Assembly: GCA_019637095.1 (NCBI GenBank)
Contig: JAHBWG010000064.1
Location: 1 to 55,184 of the forward strand
Direction of reading: 5' to 3'
Length of the DNA: 55,184 bases
From: Sandaracinaceae bacterium
GTDB lineage: Bacteria; Myxococcota_A; Polyangia; Polyangiales; Sandaracinaceae
This document shows, in pieces, positions 25,265 through 33,463 of the stretch (its first letter is position 1; every line of letters begins with the position of its first letter). Under the pieces are notes generated by a model that was not told the DNA's origin, searched no databases, and saw only the letters and a list, made by a program, of their open reading frames with translations. Position numbers and translations under genes: made by a program.

Positions 25265-26842
25265 ATGCGCTTCGCCGCCGTCTTCGCCTGCATGCTCGCC
25301 ACCGGTTGCCCGGCCAGTCCGTCCGAAGTGGACGCTGGCCCCTCGCCGATGGACGCCGGAGGCGGCGTCGACACGGGGATGCCGCCGGGCGAGGACGCGG
25401 GGACGCCGCCGCTGGACACGGGGACGCCGCCGCCGGACTGCGGCGAGGTCGGCCAAGCGTGCTGCGCGTCGGGCGCGCGGTGCGTGACGGGGGCCTCCTG
25501 CGGCGACGACGGAGCGTGCTGCGCCAACCCGGGCGGCGGCGCGGCGTGCGGCGATCCGAGCGACTGCTGTGGAGAGAACGACTGCGTCGGCGGCAAGTGC
25601 TGCGCGCTCCAGATGGGCTCGTGCCGCTCGTCGGCGGACTGCTGCACGGACCTCCTGTGCGCCGACGGCCTCTGCCTGCGGCCGTTCGAGGAGTGCGGCC
25701 GCGAGGGGCAAGCGTGCTGCGCGGGCGACGCGTGCCGCAGCGGGCTCGAGTGCGCGGGCGGACGGTGCGAGCCGTGCGGCGCCGACGGGCAGCGGTGCTG
25801 TCTGCCGCCGAGCGAGTGTACGGGCGCCCTGAGCTGCCGCGAAGGGCGCTGCGGCGCGCCGGACCCGACGTGCGGCGGCGACGGCCAGCCCTGCTGCGAG
25901 GGCACGCGGTGCGAGGGCACCCTCACGTGCGCGAGCGGGCGGTGCGCGCCGCCCGCGACGGCGTGCGCGTACCTCGACTGCGCGGAGTGCACGCGCCACT
26001 ACCCGTGCGGTTGGTGCGACGGCGTCGGCTGTCGCGAGGGCACCTCGAGCGGGCCGAGCGGCGCGAGCTGCGCGAGCAGCTGGGCGTGGCTCGGGAGCCA
26101 GTGCCCGGGCGCGCCCGATCCGTGCGCGTCCTCGACCGACTGCGCGTCGTGCACCGCGCGCGCCGGCTGCGGCTACTGCGGCGACGGCGCGGGCGCGTGC
26201 CGCAGCGGGACGGGCGCCGGCCCGAGCGCGGGCACGTGCGGCGACTGGAGCTGGGTCTCCTCGGAGTGTGGCGGCGCCGGCACCTGCGCGCGCCACACGA
26301 CCTGCGACGCGTGCACGGGGGAGTACCCGTGCGGCTTCTGCGGGGCGACGGGCGCGTGCACGGAGGGCAGCGCGAGCGGCCCCGACAGCGGGAGCTGTCC
26401 GAGCTGGGCGTGGCTGCGCTCCGAGTGCGTCGCGCCCGATCCGTGCGCCGCCGAGACCGCGTGTGGGGCGTGCACCGCGCGCAGCGGCTGCGGCTGGTGC
26501 GAGTCGGATCGCACGTGCCGCGGCGGCACCGCGGGCGGGCCCACCACCGGCTCCTGCGGGGACTGGGACTTCGGCGCGTCGAGCTGTACGTGCTCGATGG
26601 TGCAAGGCTCGTGTACGACCGCGAGCGACTGCTGCGGCGGGCTGAGCTGCCGGCAGGGCGTGACGTTCGGCGTGCGCTGCTGCGCGGAGGCGACGCAGCC
26701 CTGCGCGGTCGGCGGCGACTGCTGCGGCTACATGGACTGCAACGCCACCACGAGGCAGTGCACGTGCCGCACCGCGGGCCGTGGTTGCCTCGAGAACGCC
26801 GACTGCTGCTCCCGCGTCTGCTCGGCGGGTCGCTGCACTTGA
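25265..26842 (+). CDS. Cys-rich lipoprotein with four PSI-like repeats
   Basis: A 525-residue lipoprotein (lipobox LATGC) with an Asp-Ala-Gly/Pro-rich linker. A first zone has repeated CC knots (GQACCASG, ADCCTDLLC, GQRCCLPP). Four repeats of the form Cys, 4-5 residues, Cys-x2-Cys, 5 residues, CG(W/Y/F)C follow from about residue 237 to 430. These resemble plexin-semaphorin-integrin (PSI) modules, for example CAECTRHYPCGWC and CGACTARSGCGWC. A last zone returns to CC motifs. All cysteines suggest a rigid, disulfide-bonded outer-membrane adhesin. The closely similar repeats indicate internal duplication. No enzyme motif seen. Confidence 0.8.
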   Translation: MRFAAVFACMLATGCPASPSEVDAGPSPMDAGGGVDTGMPPGEDAGTPPLDTGTPPPDCGEVGQACCASGARCVTGASCGDDGACCANPGGGAACGDPSDCCGENDCVGGKCCALQMGSCRSSADCCTDLLCADGLCLRPFEECGREGQACCAGDACRSGLECAGGRCEPCGADGQRCCLPPSECTGALSCREGRCGAPDPTCGGDGQPCCEGTRCEGTLTCASGRCAPPATACAYLDCAECTRHYPCGWCDGVGCREGTSSGPSGASCASSWAWLGSQCPGAPDPCASSTDCASCTARAGCGYCGDGAGACRSGTGAGPSAGTCGDWSWVSSECGGAGTCARHTTCDACTGEYPCGFCGATGACTEGSASGPDSGSCPSWAWLRSECVAPDPCAAETACGACTARSGCGWCESDRTCRGGTAGGPTTGSCGDWDFGASSCTCSMVQGSCTTASDCCGGLSCRQGVTFGVRCCAEATQPCAVGGDCCGYMDCNATTRQCTCRTAGRGCLENADCCSRVCSAGRCT

Positions 26843-26882
26843 AGGCTTGCTTTCACCTGCCGACGACCTCAACGCTATCGTC

Positions 26883-27191
26883 GTGAGCGAGGCTCCGCCC
26901 CGGACGCTCTTCTGCCCGCGCTGCGACGACGCCGTGCGCACGATCGACCCGTGGCGCGGCTGGAAGCCGCTGTGGGTCGCGTGGCGCGTCGGCTTCGTCG
27001 GCATCCTCGTCGGCTTCCCGATCCTGGCGTCGGACTACTGCGTGATGTTGCCTTCGACGATGCTCTACCTCGCCGCCGGCGGGATCCTGCGCGGCTACGC
27101 GCGCGAGCGGCCGGTCTGCCGGAGGTGCTCGCTCGAGCTCGACGAGGCGGCGCGCGGCGGCACGACGATTCGCCCGCGAGCGGCCGGATGA
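26883..27191 (+). CDS. Small membrane protein with split zinc-ribbon motif
   Basis: A 102-residue protein starting at a GTG (MSEAPPRTLF). It has a CPRC knuckle near residue 11, two hydrophobic segments (VGFVGILVGFPILA and TMLYLAAGGILRG), and a second CRRC pair near residue 82. The two knuckles could join to bind one zinc ion on the cytoplasmic side. It lies between the PSI-repeat lipoprotein and another lipoprotein on the same strand, 19 bases before the latter. No family recognised. Confidence 0.6.
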   Translation: MSEAPPRTLFCPRCDDAVRTIDPWRGWKPLWVAWRVGFVGILVGFPILASDYCVMLPSTMLYLAAGGILRGYARERPVCRRCSLELDEAARGGTTIRPRAAG

Positions 27192-27210
27192 GCCTGGTAT
27201 CTTCCGCCCG

Positions 27211-27975
27211 ATGAAGTACCTGCGTCGCTTCGGGCTCTCGTCCCTCGCGCTCGCGCTCGCGCTCGGCTGTGGCGGGGGCGGCGGCGCGACGGGCGGCCGC
27301 ACCGCCACCGCCGCCGCCGAGGAGGCCGGTCCGCGGCCGGGTGGCGCGCTCGACCTGCTCACCCTCGCGCCTTCGAACGCGAACGTCGTCCTGCACGCGA
27401 ACCTCGTCGCGGTCCGCCAGGATCCGGCGCGCTACGAGCGCATCGCCGGGGAGCTCGCGTCGGAGCTCGGCCTCGCGGGCGAGGCGGCGACGCTGCGCGG
27501 CCTGCTCGACCGCACGGACACCGCGCTCGGGGTGTTCGGGCCGGGCGCGGGGACGCAAGAAGGCATGCTGATCTTCAGCGGCCGCTTCACGGACGCCGAC
27601 TTCGAGCGCGCGCTCTCGATCGCGGTGGCGCGGCATGGCTCGCGGCCGGCGCCGGAGGCGGGCGCCGGCGGGCGGACCCTCTACGCGCTCGGCGACGCCA
27701 CGCTCGCGCAGCTCGATCAGTGGACGTGGGCCGTCGCGGTCGGGCCGGGCCTGCGCGCGCACCTCGCGCAGGTCGCGGTCGGCGGCGGGCCGCGGTTCGG
27801 GCGCTCGCTCATCGAGTTCGGGCCGCGCATCGGCTTGCCGGCGGGCAGCGCGCAGGCGTGGGCGAACCAGAACGAGCAGGTCGGCGTCGACATGGTCGCG
27901 CTGGTGTTCGCCGGCGAGAACCCGCAGATGGTCCACAACTTCGTCGCGACGGTCATGCGGCACCTCGGGATCTGA
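27211..27975 (+). CDS. Hypothetical lipoprotein
   Basis: A 254-residue protein with lipobox LALGC, a Gly-rich linker, and a globular domain that begins LLTLAPSNANVVLHANL. That opening resembles substrate-binding-like or DUF3352-like proteins that measure or sequester something in the periplasm, but I cannot place it firmly. Its second half contains DFERALSIAVARHG and LIEFGPRIG. It is followed after 7 bases by a small gene, so the two are probably co-transcribed. Function unknown. Confidence 0.7.
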   Translation: MKYLRRFGLSSLALALALGCGGGGGATGGRTATAAAEEAGPRPGGALDLLTLAPSNANVVLHANLVAVRQDPARYERIAGELASELGLAGEAATLRGLLDRTDTALGVFGPGAGTQEGMLIFSGRFTDADFERALSIAVARHGSRPAPEAGAGGRTLYALGDATLAQLDQWTWAVAVGPGLRAHLAQVAVGGGPRFGRSLIEFGPRIGLPAGSAQAWANQNEQVGVDMVALVFAGENPQMVHNFVATVMRHLGI

Positions 27976-27982
27976 GCGCGCC

Positions 27983-28210
27983 GTGGGCTCGGAGCTCGAT
28001 CGGATCCCGGACGCGCGCGACGGCCTGACCCGGATCGAGCGCGTCGTGCTCTGGCAGCTCCACGAGACCCAGCGGGAGCGCGGGGGACGCGACGTGCCGA
28101 CCGCGACGCTCTACGGGCGCGTCGTCGAGCACGTGGACATCTCCGTCGAGGAGCTCCAGCGCGTGCTCGCGCGCCTCGGGGCGCGCAGAGATCCGTGGTC
28201 GGCGCGCTGA
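27983..28210 (+). CDS. Small hypothetical protein (75 residues)
   Basis: Starts at GTG just after the upstream lipoprotein stop and overlaps the next gene by 16 bases. The chain is mostly helical, with TRIERVVLWQLHETQRERGG, then TATLYGRVVEHVDISVEELQRVLARLG, which could be a compact winged-helix-like domain. Codon use matches its neighbours and spacing is operon-like, which supports it as a real gene. No family recognised. Confidence 0.55.
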   Translation: MGSELDRIPDARDGLTRIERVVLWQLHETQRERGGRDVPTATLYGRVVEHVDISVEELQRVLARLGARRDPWSAR

Positions 28211-28884
28211 ACGAGGCGGCGCTCGCGCGCGAGGCGATCCGCCTCTACCGCCGCTACGCCGTCGAGATCGTCGAGGCGCTCGGCTTCTGCCCCTACGCCG
28301 AGCGGTGCCGGCAGGAGGGGCGCACGCGCGAGGTCGTGATCGCGGAGCCGACCCCGACCGACGAGCGCGTGCTCGAGGCGGTCGAGGAGCTCGCCGAGGA
28401 CCCGCAGGTGGAGATCGGGCTCGTGCTCCTCCCGCGCCTCGCGCTCGGCCAGGCCAGCCTCGGGCGGTGGGTCGAGGTGCTGCGCAAGGCGCACGCGGCG
28501 CGGCGCGACGGCCGCGCGCTCGTCGCGATCGAGGGGTTCCACCCCGCGGCGGCCGCGGACACGAGCACGCCCGAGCGGCTGACCCCCTTCGTGCGGCGCA
28601 CCCCCGATCCGACGCTCCAGCTCACGCGCCTCTCGGTCCTCGATCGCGTGCGCCGCGGCTCCTCGACGGGCACCGCGTTCGTCGACCCGGACGCGCTGGC
28701 GCTCGCGGCGCTCACCGCGCCGCCGAAGCCGCCGCTGCACGAGCGCATCTCCGAGCTGAACCTCGAGACGGTGCGGGCGCTCGGGGTCGAGGACGTCGAG
28801 GCGAGGGTGCAATCCATCTTGCGGGACCGCGACGCGAGCTACCTCGCGCTCGACCCGACGATCATCCGGCGCGCCGGCGCCTGA
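28195..28884 (+). CDS. DUF1415-family protein
   Basis: A 229-residue cytoplasmic protein with the marks of DUF1415: an N-terminal helix ending in LGFCPYAERC, an acidic ELAEDP turn, LVAIEGFHP, and RRTPDPTLQLTRLSVLDR near the middle. The role of the family is unknown; the conserved Cys and His-Pro suggest an enzyme active site, which is speculation. GTG start, overlapping the previous gene's end by 16 bases. It is the last gene before the second five-hairpin element. Confidence 0.75.
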   Translation: MVGALNEAALAREAIRLYRRYAVEIVEALGFCPYAERCRQEGRTREVVIAEPTPTDERVLEAVEELAEDPQVEIGLVLLPRLALGQASLGRWVEVLRKAHAARRDGRALVAIEGFHPAAAADTSTPERLTPFVRRTPDPTLQLTRLSVLDRVRRGSSTGTAFVDPDALALAALTAPPKPPLHERISELNLETVRALGVEDVEARVQSILRDRDASYLALDPTIIRRAGA

Positions 28885-28896
28885 GCGCCAGTCTTC

Positions 28897-29038
28897 GGAG
28901 GGGTTGTTCCAACCCCTCCCCCCATGCGGCAAAGCCGCATGGGGCCCCCCACCCAAGGCGAACGCGGCGAAGCCGCGTTCGACCCCATCGCGGGGCGATG
29001 GGGCCCCCTCGACCGACGCCCGTCGCTACGCGCCGGGC
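28897..29038. repeat. Five-hairpin intergenic element, copy B
   Basis: Stem-loops at 28897-28919 (10-bp stem), 28920-28944 (11 bp), 28959-28981 (10 bp), 28981-29005 (10 bp, last pair lost) and a weaker one at 29018-29038 (5 bp, GCCCG/CGGGC). It is related to copy A at 12204-12343. It lies between convergent genes and its right edge encodes the last residues of the minus-strand SpoIID protein. Confidence 0.75.
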
Positions 29039-30621
29039 TGGTCTCGATGGCGCCGGCGGCCGCTTGCGCTCTTGATTGATCGACCGCCTTTGAGCACCAG
29101 GGCGAGCGCGAGCGCCGCGAGCCACGCGGACGCGCCGGCGGGCGACGAGGTCGCGGCGCACCCGCCGCTCAGGCTCCCGCCGCCGCCGGGCCCGCCGTCC
29201 CCTGCGTCCGCGGCCATCGAGCCCGCGTCCGCGGGCGGCGTCACCACCGCGCCGTCGCGCGGCCGGACGCGGACGCGGACCGTCGCCGCCTCGCCGAAGC
29301 GCCCCACGCCCTCGTGCGCGAGCGAGAACGCCTCGGCCACGTCGCCCTCCGCGGCGACGTCCGGCGCGGTCACCCGGAAGGAGAACGCGCACGTCTCGCC
29401 GGCCGCGCAGCGCGCGACGTCGGGGGCCGTCGCGCTCGCCGCGTCGATCCAGCTCACGTCGTCGAAGAGCGCGGACGGCATCCCGCTCGCGGTCACGAGG
29501 CGCGTGCCTTCGGCGGTCCACTCGCGCCGGCCGGTGTTCTCGAGCCGCACCGTGACGAGCGCGCGCGCGCCGGCGACGAGGCTCGGCGGCGCGTCGACGT
29601 CCACGGCGCGCGCGTCGTAGTCGTCCGCGGCGGGCGCGCCGCCCTCGACGATCGAGCCCGGGTAGTAGTGCGTCGCGATCCAGAGGTGGTCGCGCCCCTC
29701 GATCGCCCACCGCTGCGAGCCCCACTGGCACATGCCGCGCCGGTGCCCGCGGATCTCGAAGCCGTCGCAGAGCGGGTCGACCACGCCGTGGGCGGTCGGG
29801 TTGCCGTTCTCGGCGCTGTACTCGCCCGAGACGAGCGCGTCGTCGCGCGTGATCGCCATGCCCGTCGTGGCGAGCACCGCGGCGGAGGCGCGCTCGTTGC
29901 GCGTGTCGCGGTAGACCTGGCTGCGCGACGTGTCGTCGACGTCGGCGCAGTCGTAGCGACCGCCGCGGCGGACGATGTTCCATGCGTACGTGCGGATCGC
30001 GAGCGCGCCCGCGCGCAGCGACTCCTCGCGCCACGACGGGATCCACTCGTGCGGCAGGACGCCCGCGACGTACTCCTCGAAGGGGATCACGTCGACGCGG
30101 CCGGCGCAGGACTCGGTGGTGCCGTCGAGCCCGCGGCGCCACACGCGGATCGTCGCGGGCGGCGCGTCGAGCGCGGCGCGGGTCGCGGCGACGTCGGAGG
30201 GCGCGCCCTCGATCGGCGGCGGCGGCTCGCCGCGCAGGTAGGCGCGCTCGGCGGGTCGCAGCGCCGGGTCGTCGGGATCGTCGCGCAGCGCGCGCAGGTC
30301 CTCGAGCCGCGCGAGGTGCGCGTCGATCGCGGCGTCGTCGGGGGCGAGCGGCCAGAGCGCGAGCGTCGGGCGGAGGCCGTCGAGGGCGAGCACGCGCGTG
30401 CCGAGGAAGCCCGGCGCGATCGCGTGGAGCGGCGCGCGACCGCCCGGGAGCGCGAAGCGGCCCTCGGCGTCGGTGCGCACGACGACGCCGCCACCGGCGA
30501 CGCGCGCGCCGGCGATCGGTGCGCCCGAGAGCGCGTCGACGACGGCGCCTTCGAGCGTCGGCGGCGCCTCGGCACACGAAGCGAGCGCGGCGGCGAACAG
30601 GGCGAGGCGGAGGGCGCGCAT
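29026..30621 (-). CDS. SpoIID/LytB-domain lipoprotein with Myxo-CTERM-like tail
   Basis: A 531-residue protein. The signal ends in LASC (lipobox). Residues 25-75 are a carboxypeptidase-regulatory-like beta sandwich (LEGAVVDALSGAPIAGARV). The SpoIID core follows: FEEYVAGVLPHEWIPSW, ESLRAGALAIRTYAWN, CDGFEIRGHRRGMCQWGSQRWA. SpoIID enzymes are lytic transglycosylases acting on denuded peptidoglycan, and this may serve cell-wall remodelling rather than sporulation. An Ig-like domain and a hydrophobic tail preceded by GGC follow. The last residues after the helix are encoded inside the hairpin element. The start at MRAL is chosen over one four codons upstream. Confidence 0.85.
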   Translation of the reverse strand: MRALRLALFAAALASCAEAPPTLEGAVVDALSGAPIAGARVAGGGVVVRTDAEGRFALPGGRAPLHAIAPGFLGTRVLALDGLRPTLALWPLAPDDAAIDAHLARLEDLRALRDDPDDPALRPAERAYLRGEPPPPIEGAPSDVAATRAALDAPPATIRVWRRGLDGTTESCAGRVDVIPFEEYVAGVLPHEWIPSWREESLRAGALAIRTYAWNIVRRGGRYDCADVDDTSRSQVYRDTRNERASAAVLATTGMAITRDDALVSGEYSAENGNPTAHGVVDPLCDGFEIRGHRRGMCQWGSQRWAIEGRDHLWIATHYYPGSIVEGGAPAADDYDARAVDVDAPPSLVAGARALVTVRLENTGRREWTAEGTRLVTASGMPSALFDDVSWIDAASATAPDVARCAAGETCAFSFRVTAPDVAAEGDVAEAFSLAHEGVGRFGEAATVRVRVRPRDGAVVTPPADAGSMAADAGDGGPGGGGSLSGGCAATSSPAGASAWLAALALALVLKGGRSIKSASGRRRHRDQPGA

Positions 30622-30637
30622 GGGCGAGGTCACAAGA

Positions 30638-30651
30638 TGACCGATCGGTCA
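30638..30651. promoter_or_regulatory. Perfect 14-bp palindrome, candidate operator
   Basis: TGACCGATCGGTCA is self-complementary and sits in the 105-base gap between the divergent SpoIID lipoprotein and the next lipoprotein gene, 17 bases before the former's start. This size and symmetry fit a TetR-type or similar dimeric repressor site. No such repressor is encoded nearby, so the regulator is unknown. Confidence 0.4.
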
Positions 30652-30726
30652 CGGCCGGTCGAGGTGCGTCCGGCGAGCGCCCCGAACCCCGTTCCGGCGG
30701 CGCCTGCGGCGTGGCAGAGTCGAGGG

Positions 30727-31335
30727 ATGGTGAGGTGGTGGCTGGTGGCGCTCGCGGCGCTCCTCGTCGGCGGCTGCGACGGGGGCGGAGGGGGGACCGA
30801 CGCGGGCGGCGGCCACGACGCGGGCGGCGCTCGCGCCGCGCACGCGAGGGCGTCGTGGCGCATGCGCTGCGCGAGCGGTGAGTGCCCGGCGGTGGAGACG
30901 CCGGCGCGCACGATCGATCACGACCACCTGCAGGACGGGCACGAGGTGCGCTGCGATCTCCCGCTCGAGGGCGCGACGCGCCGCATGGACATCACCGCCC
31001 GCTCGCCCGACGGGTACGGCTTCGAGGTGCGCGGCGCGACGATCGGGGCCGACGGCGGGCGCATCATGGGCTCGCTCTGTCAGATCCGGATCTTCGAGCC
31101 GGGCGACGTGGACCTGCTCACCACCTGCACCAGCTCGAGCCCCGCGCCGGGCACCGCGTGCCAGCTCTCGCGCATCATGATCCGGAGCGTGGACGGTGTG
31201 CCCACGCTGTCGGCGGACCTGCGCTGCGACGACGCGCCGGCGGACGGGCGTCCGTCCGAGCTGCGGGACGTCACCTCGCCGACGTCGGCCGGCGCGAGCG
31301 CGGAGCTCGCGTTCACCGGCTGCACGGGGCTGTGA
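30727..31335 (+). CDS. Hypothetical lipoprotein (202 residues)
   Basis: Signal MVRWWLVALAALLVGGC with lipobox VGGC, then a Gly/Asp-rich linker and a beta-rich domain with several cysteines that could pair (RMRCASGECPA, CQIRIFEPGD, TACQLSRIM, LRCDDAP). No family recognised. Its stop overlaps the GTG of the FHA gene, so it is the first of a three-gene unit with an FHA protein and a sigma54 activator. Confidence 0.75.
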   Translation: MVRWWLVALAALLVGGCDGGGGGTDAGGGHDAGGARAAHARASWRMRCASGECPAVETPARTIDHDHLQDGHEVRCDLPLEGATRRMDITARSPDGYGFEVRGATIGADGGRIMGSLCQIRIFEPGDVDLLTTCTSSSPAPGTACQLSRIMIRSVDGVPTLSADLRCDDAPADGRPSELRDVTSPTSAGASAELAFTGCTGL

Positions 31336-31868
31336 GCCGCCGCGACCACGGCCTCTCGATCGTCCGCGTCGCCGACGAGGCGGCGCGCGAAGGCGCGGCC
31401 CTCGTCGCCCGCCTCGGGCGCTTCGTGCTCGTCGGCCAGCTCGACGAGGACGAGCCTGCCGGCTGGTCGTTCAGCACGAGCGCGATGGTGTCTCCCACCG
31501 TCGCCGCCGAGGTCGGCGCGGGGTTCGACTTCGAGCGCGGCGTCGTCTACCCGCTGCTCAAGCGGACGCCCACGTTCCCGTCCGTGCTGCTCGTCGGGCG
31601 CGCGTCGAGCAACGACGTTTGCATCCAACACCACTCGATCTCGAAGCTCCACGCGCGCATCCGGCTGCGCGAGGACGCGTTCGACGTCGAGGACGCGGGC
31701 AGCCTCAACGGGACGTTCGTCGGCGAGACGCGCATCGAGCGTCCGGTGACCGTCGCGCCCGGCGACCGGCTCGGCTTCGGGACGCGCGACTTCGTCGTGC
31801 ACGCCTCGGCGCGGCTCGTCGAGGTGCTCGCGCGCATCGGCCCGATCGACGCGCCCGACGTGAGGTAG
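31332..31868 (+). CDS. FHA-domain protein
   Basis: A 178-residue protein. After about 90 residues of unassigned sequence comes an FHA domain with LLVGRASSNDVCI, SISKLHARI and AGSLNGTFVG: the conserved Gly-Arg, Ser-x-x-His and Asn-Gly that read phosphothreonine. It should bind phosphorylated partners, perhaps of the kinase at 42.8 kb or of others elsewhere. It starts at GTG overlapping the preceding stop (GTGA). There is no signal or membrane segment, so it is cytoplasmic. The sigma54 activator follows after 47 bases. Confidence 0.9.
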   Translation: MSRRDHGLSIVRVADEAAREGAALVARLGRFVLVGQLDEDEPAGWSFSTSAMVSPTVAAEVGAGFDFERGVVYPLLKRTPTFPSVLLVGRASSNDVCIQHHSISKLHARIRLREDAFDVEDAGSLNGTFVGETRIERPVTVAPGDRLGFGTRDFVVHASARLVEVLARIGPIDAPDVR

Positions 31869-31915
31869 CCTTCGCTCGTGCAGCACGGGGTGCGCCGCTT
31901 CGCGCGGAGGGTGCG

Positions 31916-33445
31916 ATGAGTGAGCCGTCGGACGGGCTCGCCCGCCACGAGCGCCTGCGCGGGGTCACCGTCGCGCGCGCGATCCTGCGCGCCGCGTACG
32001 GGCTCGAGCTGCTCCTCGTCGACTCGCGCGGCCCGCTCGCGCACCAGCGGGGCGGCGTGATGACGGGCTCGAGCGAGGTGTGCCGCGCCGCGCTGTTCTC
32101 GCGCGAGGGGTTCGGTCGCTGCGACGCCTTCTACGCGACGCTCGGCGGGACCGACGCCGGGGGCACGCGCCGCTGTCACCTCGGGCTCGCCGCGACGCAC
32201 GTGGCGGTGATCGTGGACGGCGCGGTGCTCGGGCACCTCGTCGCCTCGGGCTTCGTCGATCCGCGCAGCCGCGCGCACCCGCCGCCCGACCCGGCGGAGC
32301 TCGCCGCGGCGCTCGCCCTGCTCGACCCGATGCTCCCCGATCCGAGCGCGCCCGCGCGCACGCTGCCCGTCGTCGCAGGGGATCGCGTCGGCGTGGTGCG
32401 CGCGATCCTCGAGGCCGCCGCGCACGAGATCGTGGCGCGCGAGGAGGAGTCGCGCGCGCGCCTGCGCGAGGGCGACGAGCTCCCCGGGCGCTACGGCATC
32501 GTCGGCGCGTCCGGGTCGATGCGCGTGCTCTTCGGCCTCATGCAGCGCGTCGTCCAGAGCGAGGCGACCGTGCTCGTCCTGGGCGAGAGCGGGACGGGCA
32601 AGGAGCTCGTCGCGCGGGCGCTCCACGAGCACGGGCCGCGGGCGGGCAAGCCGTTCGTCGCCGCCAACTGCGGCGCGGTCGGCGCCGACGTCCTCGAGTC
32701 GAGCCTCTTCGGCCACGTCCGCGGCGCGTTCAGCGGCGCGATCCGCGCCAGCGTCGGGCTCTTCGGCGCGGCGGACGGCGGCACGCTCTTCCTCGACGAG
32801 GTCGGCGAGATGTCGCCCGCCATGCAGGTGAAGCTCCTGCGCGTGCTGCAAGACGGAAGCTACCTCCCGGTCGGCGCGACCGAGGCGCGCTCCGCGAACG
32901 TGCGCGTGATCGCGGCGAGCCACCGCGACCTCGCGGCGATGGTGAAGCAAGGGACGTTTCGCCAGGATCTCTTCTACCGCTTGCACGTGCTCGCGCTCGA
33001 GGTGCCGCCGCTGCGCGATCGGCCCGGAGACCTGCCGCTCCTGATCCAGCGCTTCACGCGCGAGATCGACGGCGTGCCCTCGCGCATCGGCGACGCGGCG
33101 CGCCGCTGCCTCGAGCGCTACGCGTGGCCCGGCAACGTGCGTGAGCTGCGCGCCGAGGTGGAGCGCTGGGCGCTCGCCGCGAACGGCGAGCCGCAGCTCG
33201 GTCCCGAGCACCTCTCCGCGCCGGTGCGCGCCGCGGGCGGCTACGCTGGCGCGTCGGGGGGTGAGGCCGCCGCCGCCGCCGCCGCGGGTACGGGCACGCT
33301 CGCCGCGGCCGTCGACGCGCTCGAGCGCGCGATCATCGCGCGCGGGCTCGAGCGCACCGAGGGCAACCGCACGCAGCTCGCGCGCGAGCTCGGCGTGAGC
33401 CGCACGACGCTCAACGAGCGGCTCAAGCGCTACGGCCTGGGCTGA
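31916..33445 (+). CDS. Sigma54-dependent transcriptional activator with PocR-like sensor domain
   Basis: A 509-residue regulator. Residues 20-120 resemble a PocR ligand-binding domain ([39 protein letters not shown]), which in other proteins senses small molecules through conserved Cys and His. The AAA+ core follows: Walker [15 protein letters not shown], the sigma54-contact loop as GAFSGA rather than GAFTGA, Walker [13 protein letters not shown], and the NVREL sensor region. A Gly/Ala linker then precedes a Fis-like HTH ([20 protein letters not shown]). There is no receiver domain, so it is not a phosphorelay response regulator. A GGAGG ribosome site precedes the ATG. The ligand is unknown. 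Confidence 0.9.
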   Translation: MSEPSDGLARHERLRGVTVARAILRAAYGLELLLVDSRGPLAHQRGGVMTGSSEVCRAALFSREGFGRCDAFYATLGGTDAGGTRRCHLGLAATHVAVIVDGAVLGHLVASGFVDPRSRAHPPPDPAELAAALALLDPMLPDPSAPARTLPVVAGDRVGVVRAILEAAAHEIVAREEESRARLREGDELPGRYGIVGASGSMRVLFGLMQRVVQSEATVLVLGESGTGKELVARALHEHGPRAGKPFVAANCGAVGADVLESSLFGHVRGAFSGAIRASVGLFGAADGGTLFLDEVGEMSPAMQVKLLRVLQDGSYLPVGATEARSANVRVIAASHRDLAAMVKQGTFRQDLFYRLHVLALEVPPLRDRPGDLPLLIQRFTREIDGVPSRIGDAARRCLERYAWPGNVRELRAEVERWALAANGEPQLGPEHLSAPVRAAGGYAGASGGEAAAAAAAGTGTLAAAVDALERAIIARGLERTEGNRTQLARELGVSRTTLNERLKRYGLG

Positions 33446-33463
33446 GCGATCGCCGCGCCGCGG

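Noticed and set aside
30710-30730. Sigma54-type -24/-12 promoter before the FHA-linked operon
   Set aside because: TGGCAG is present but the GC element of the -12 box is missing at the required distance.
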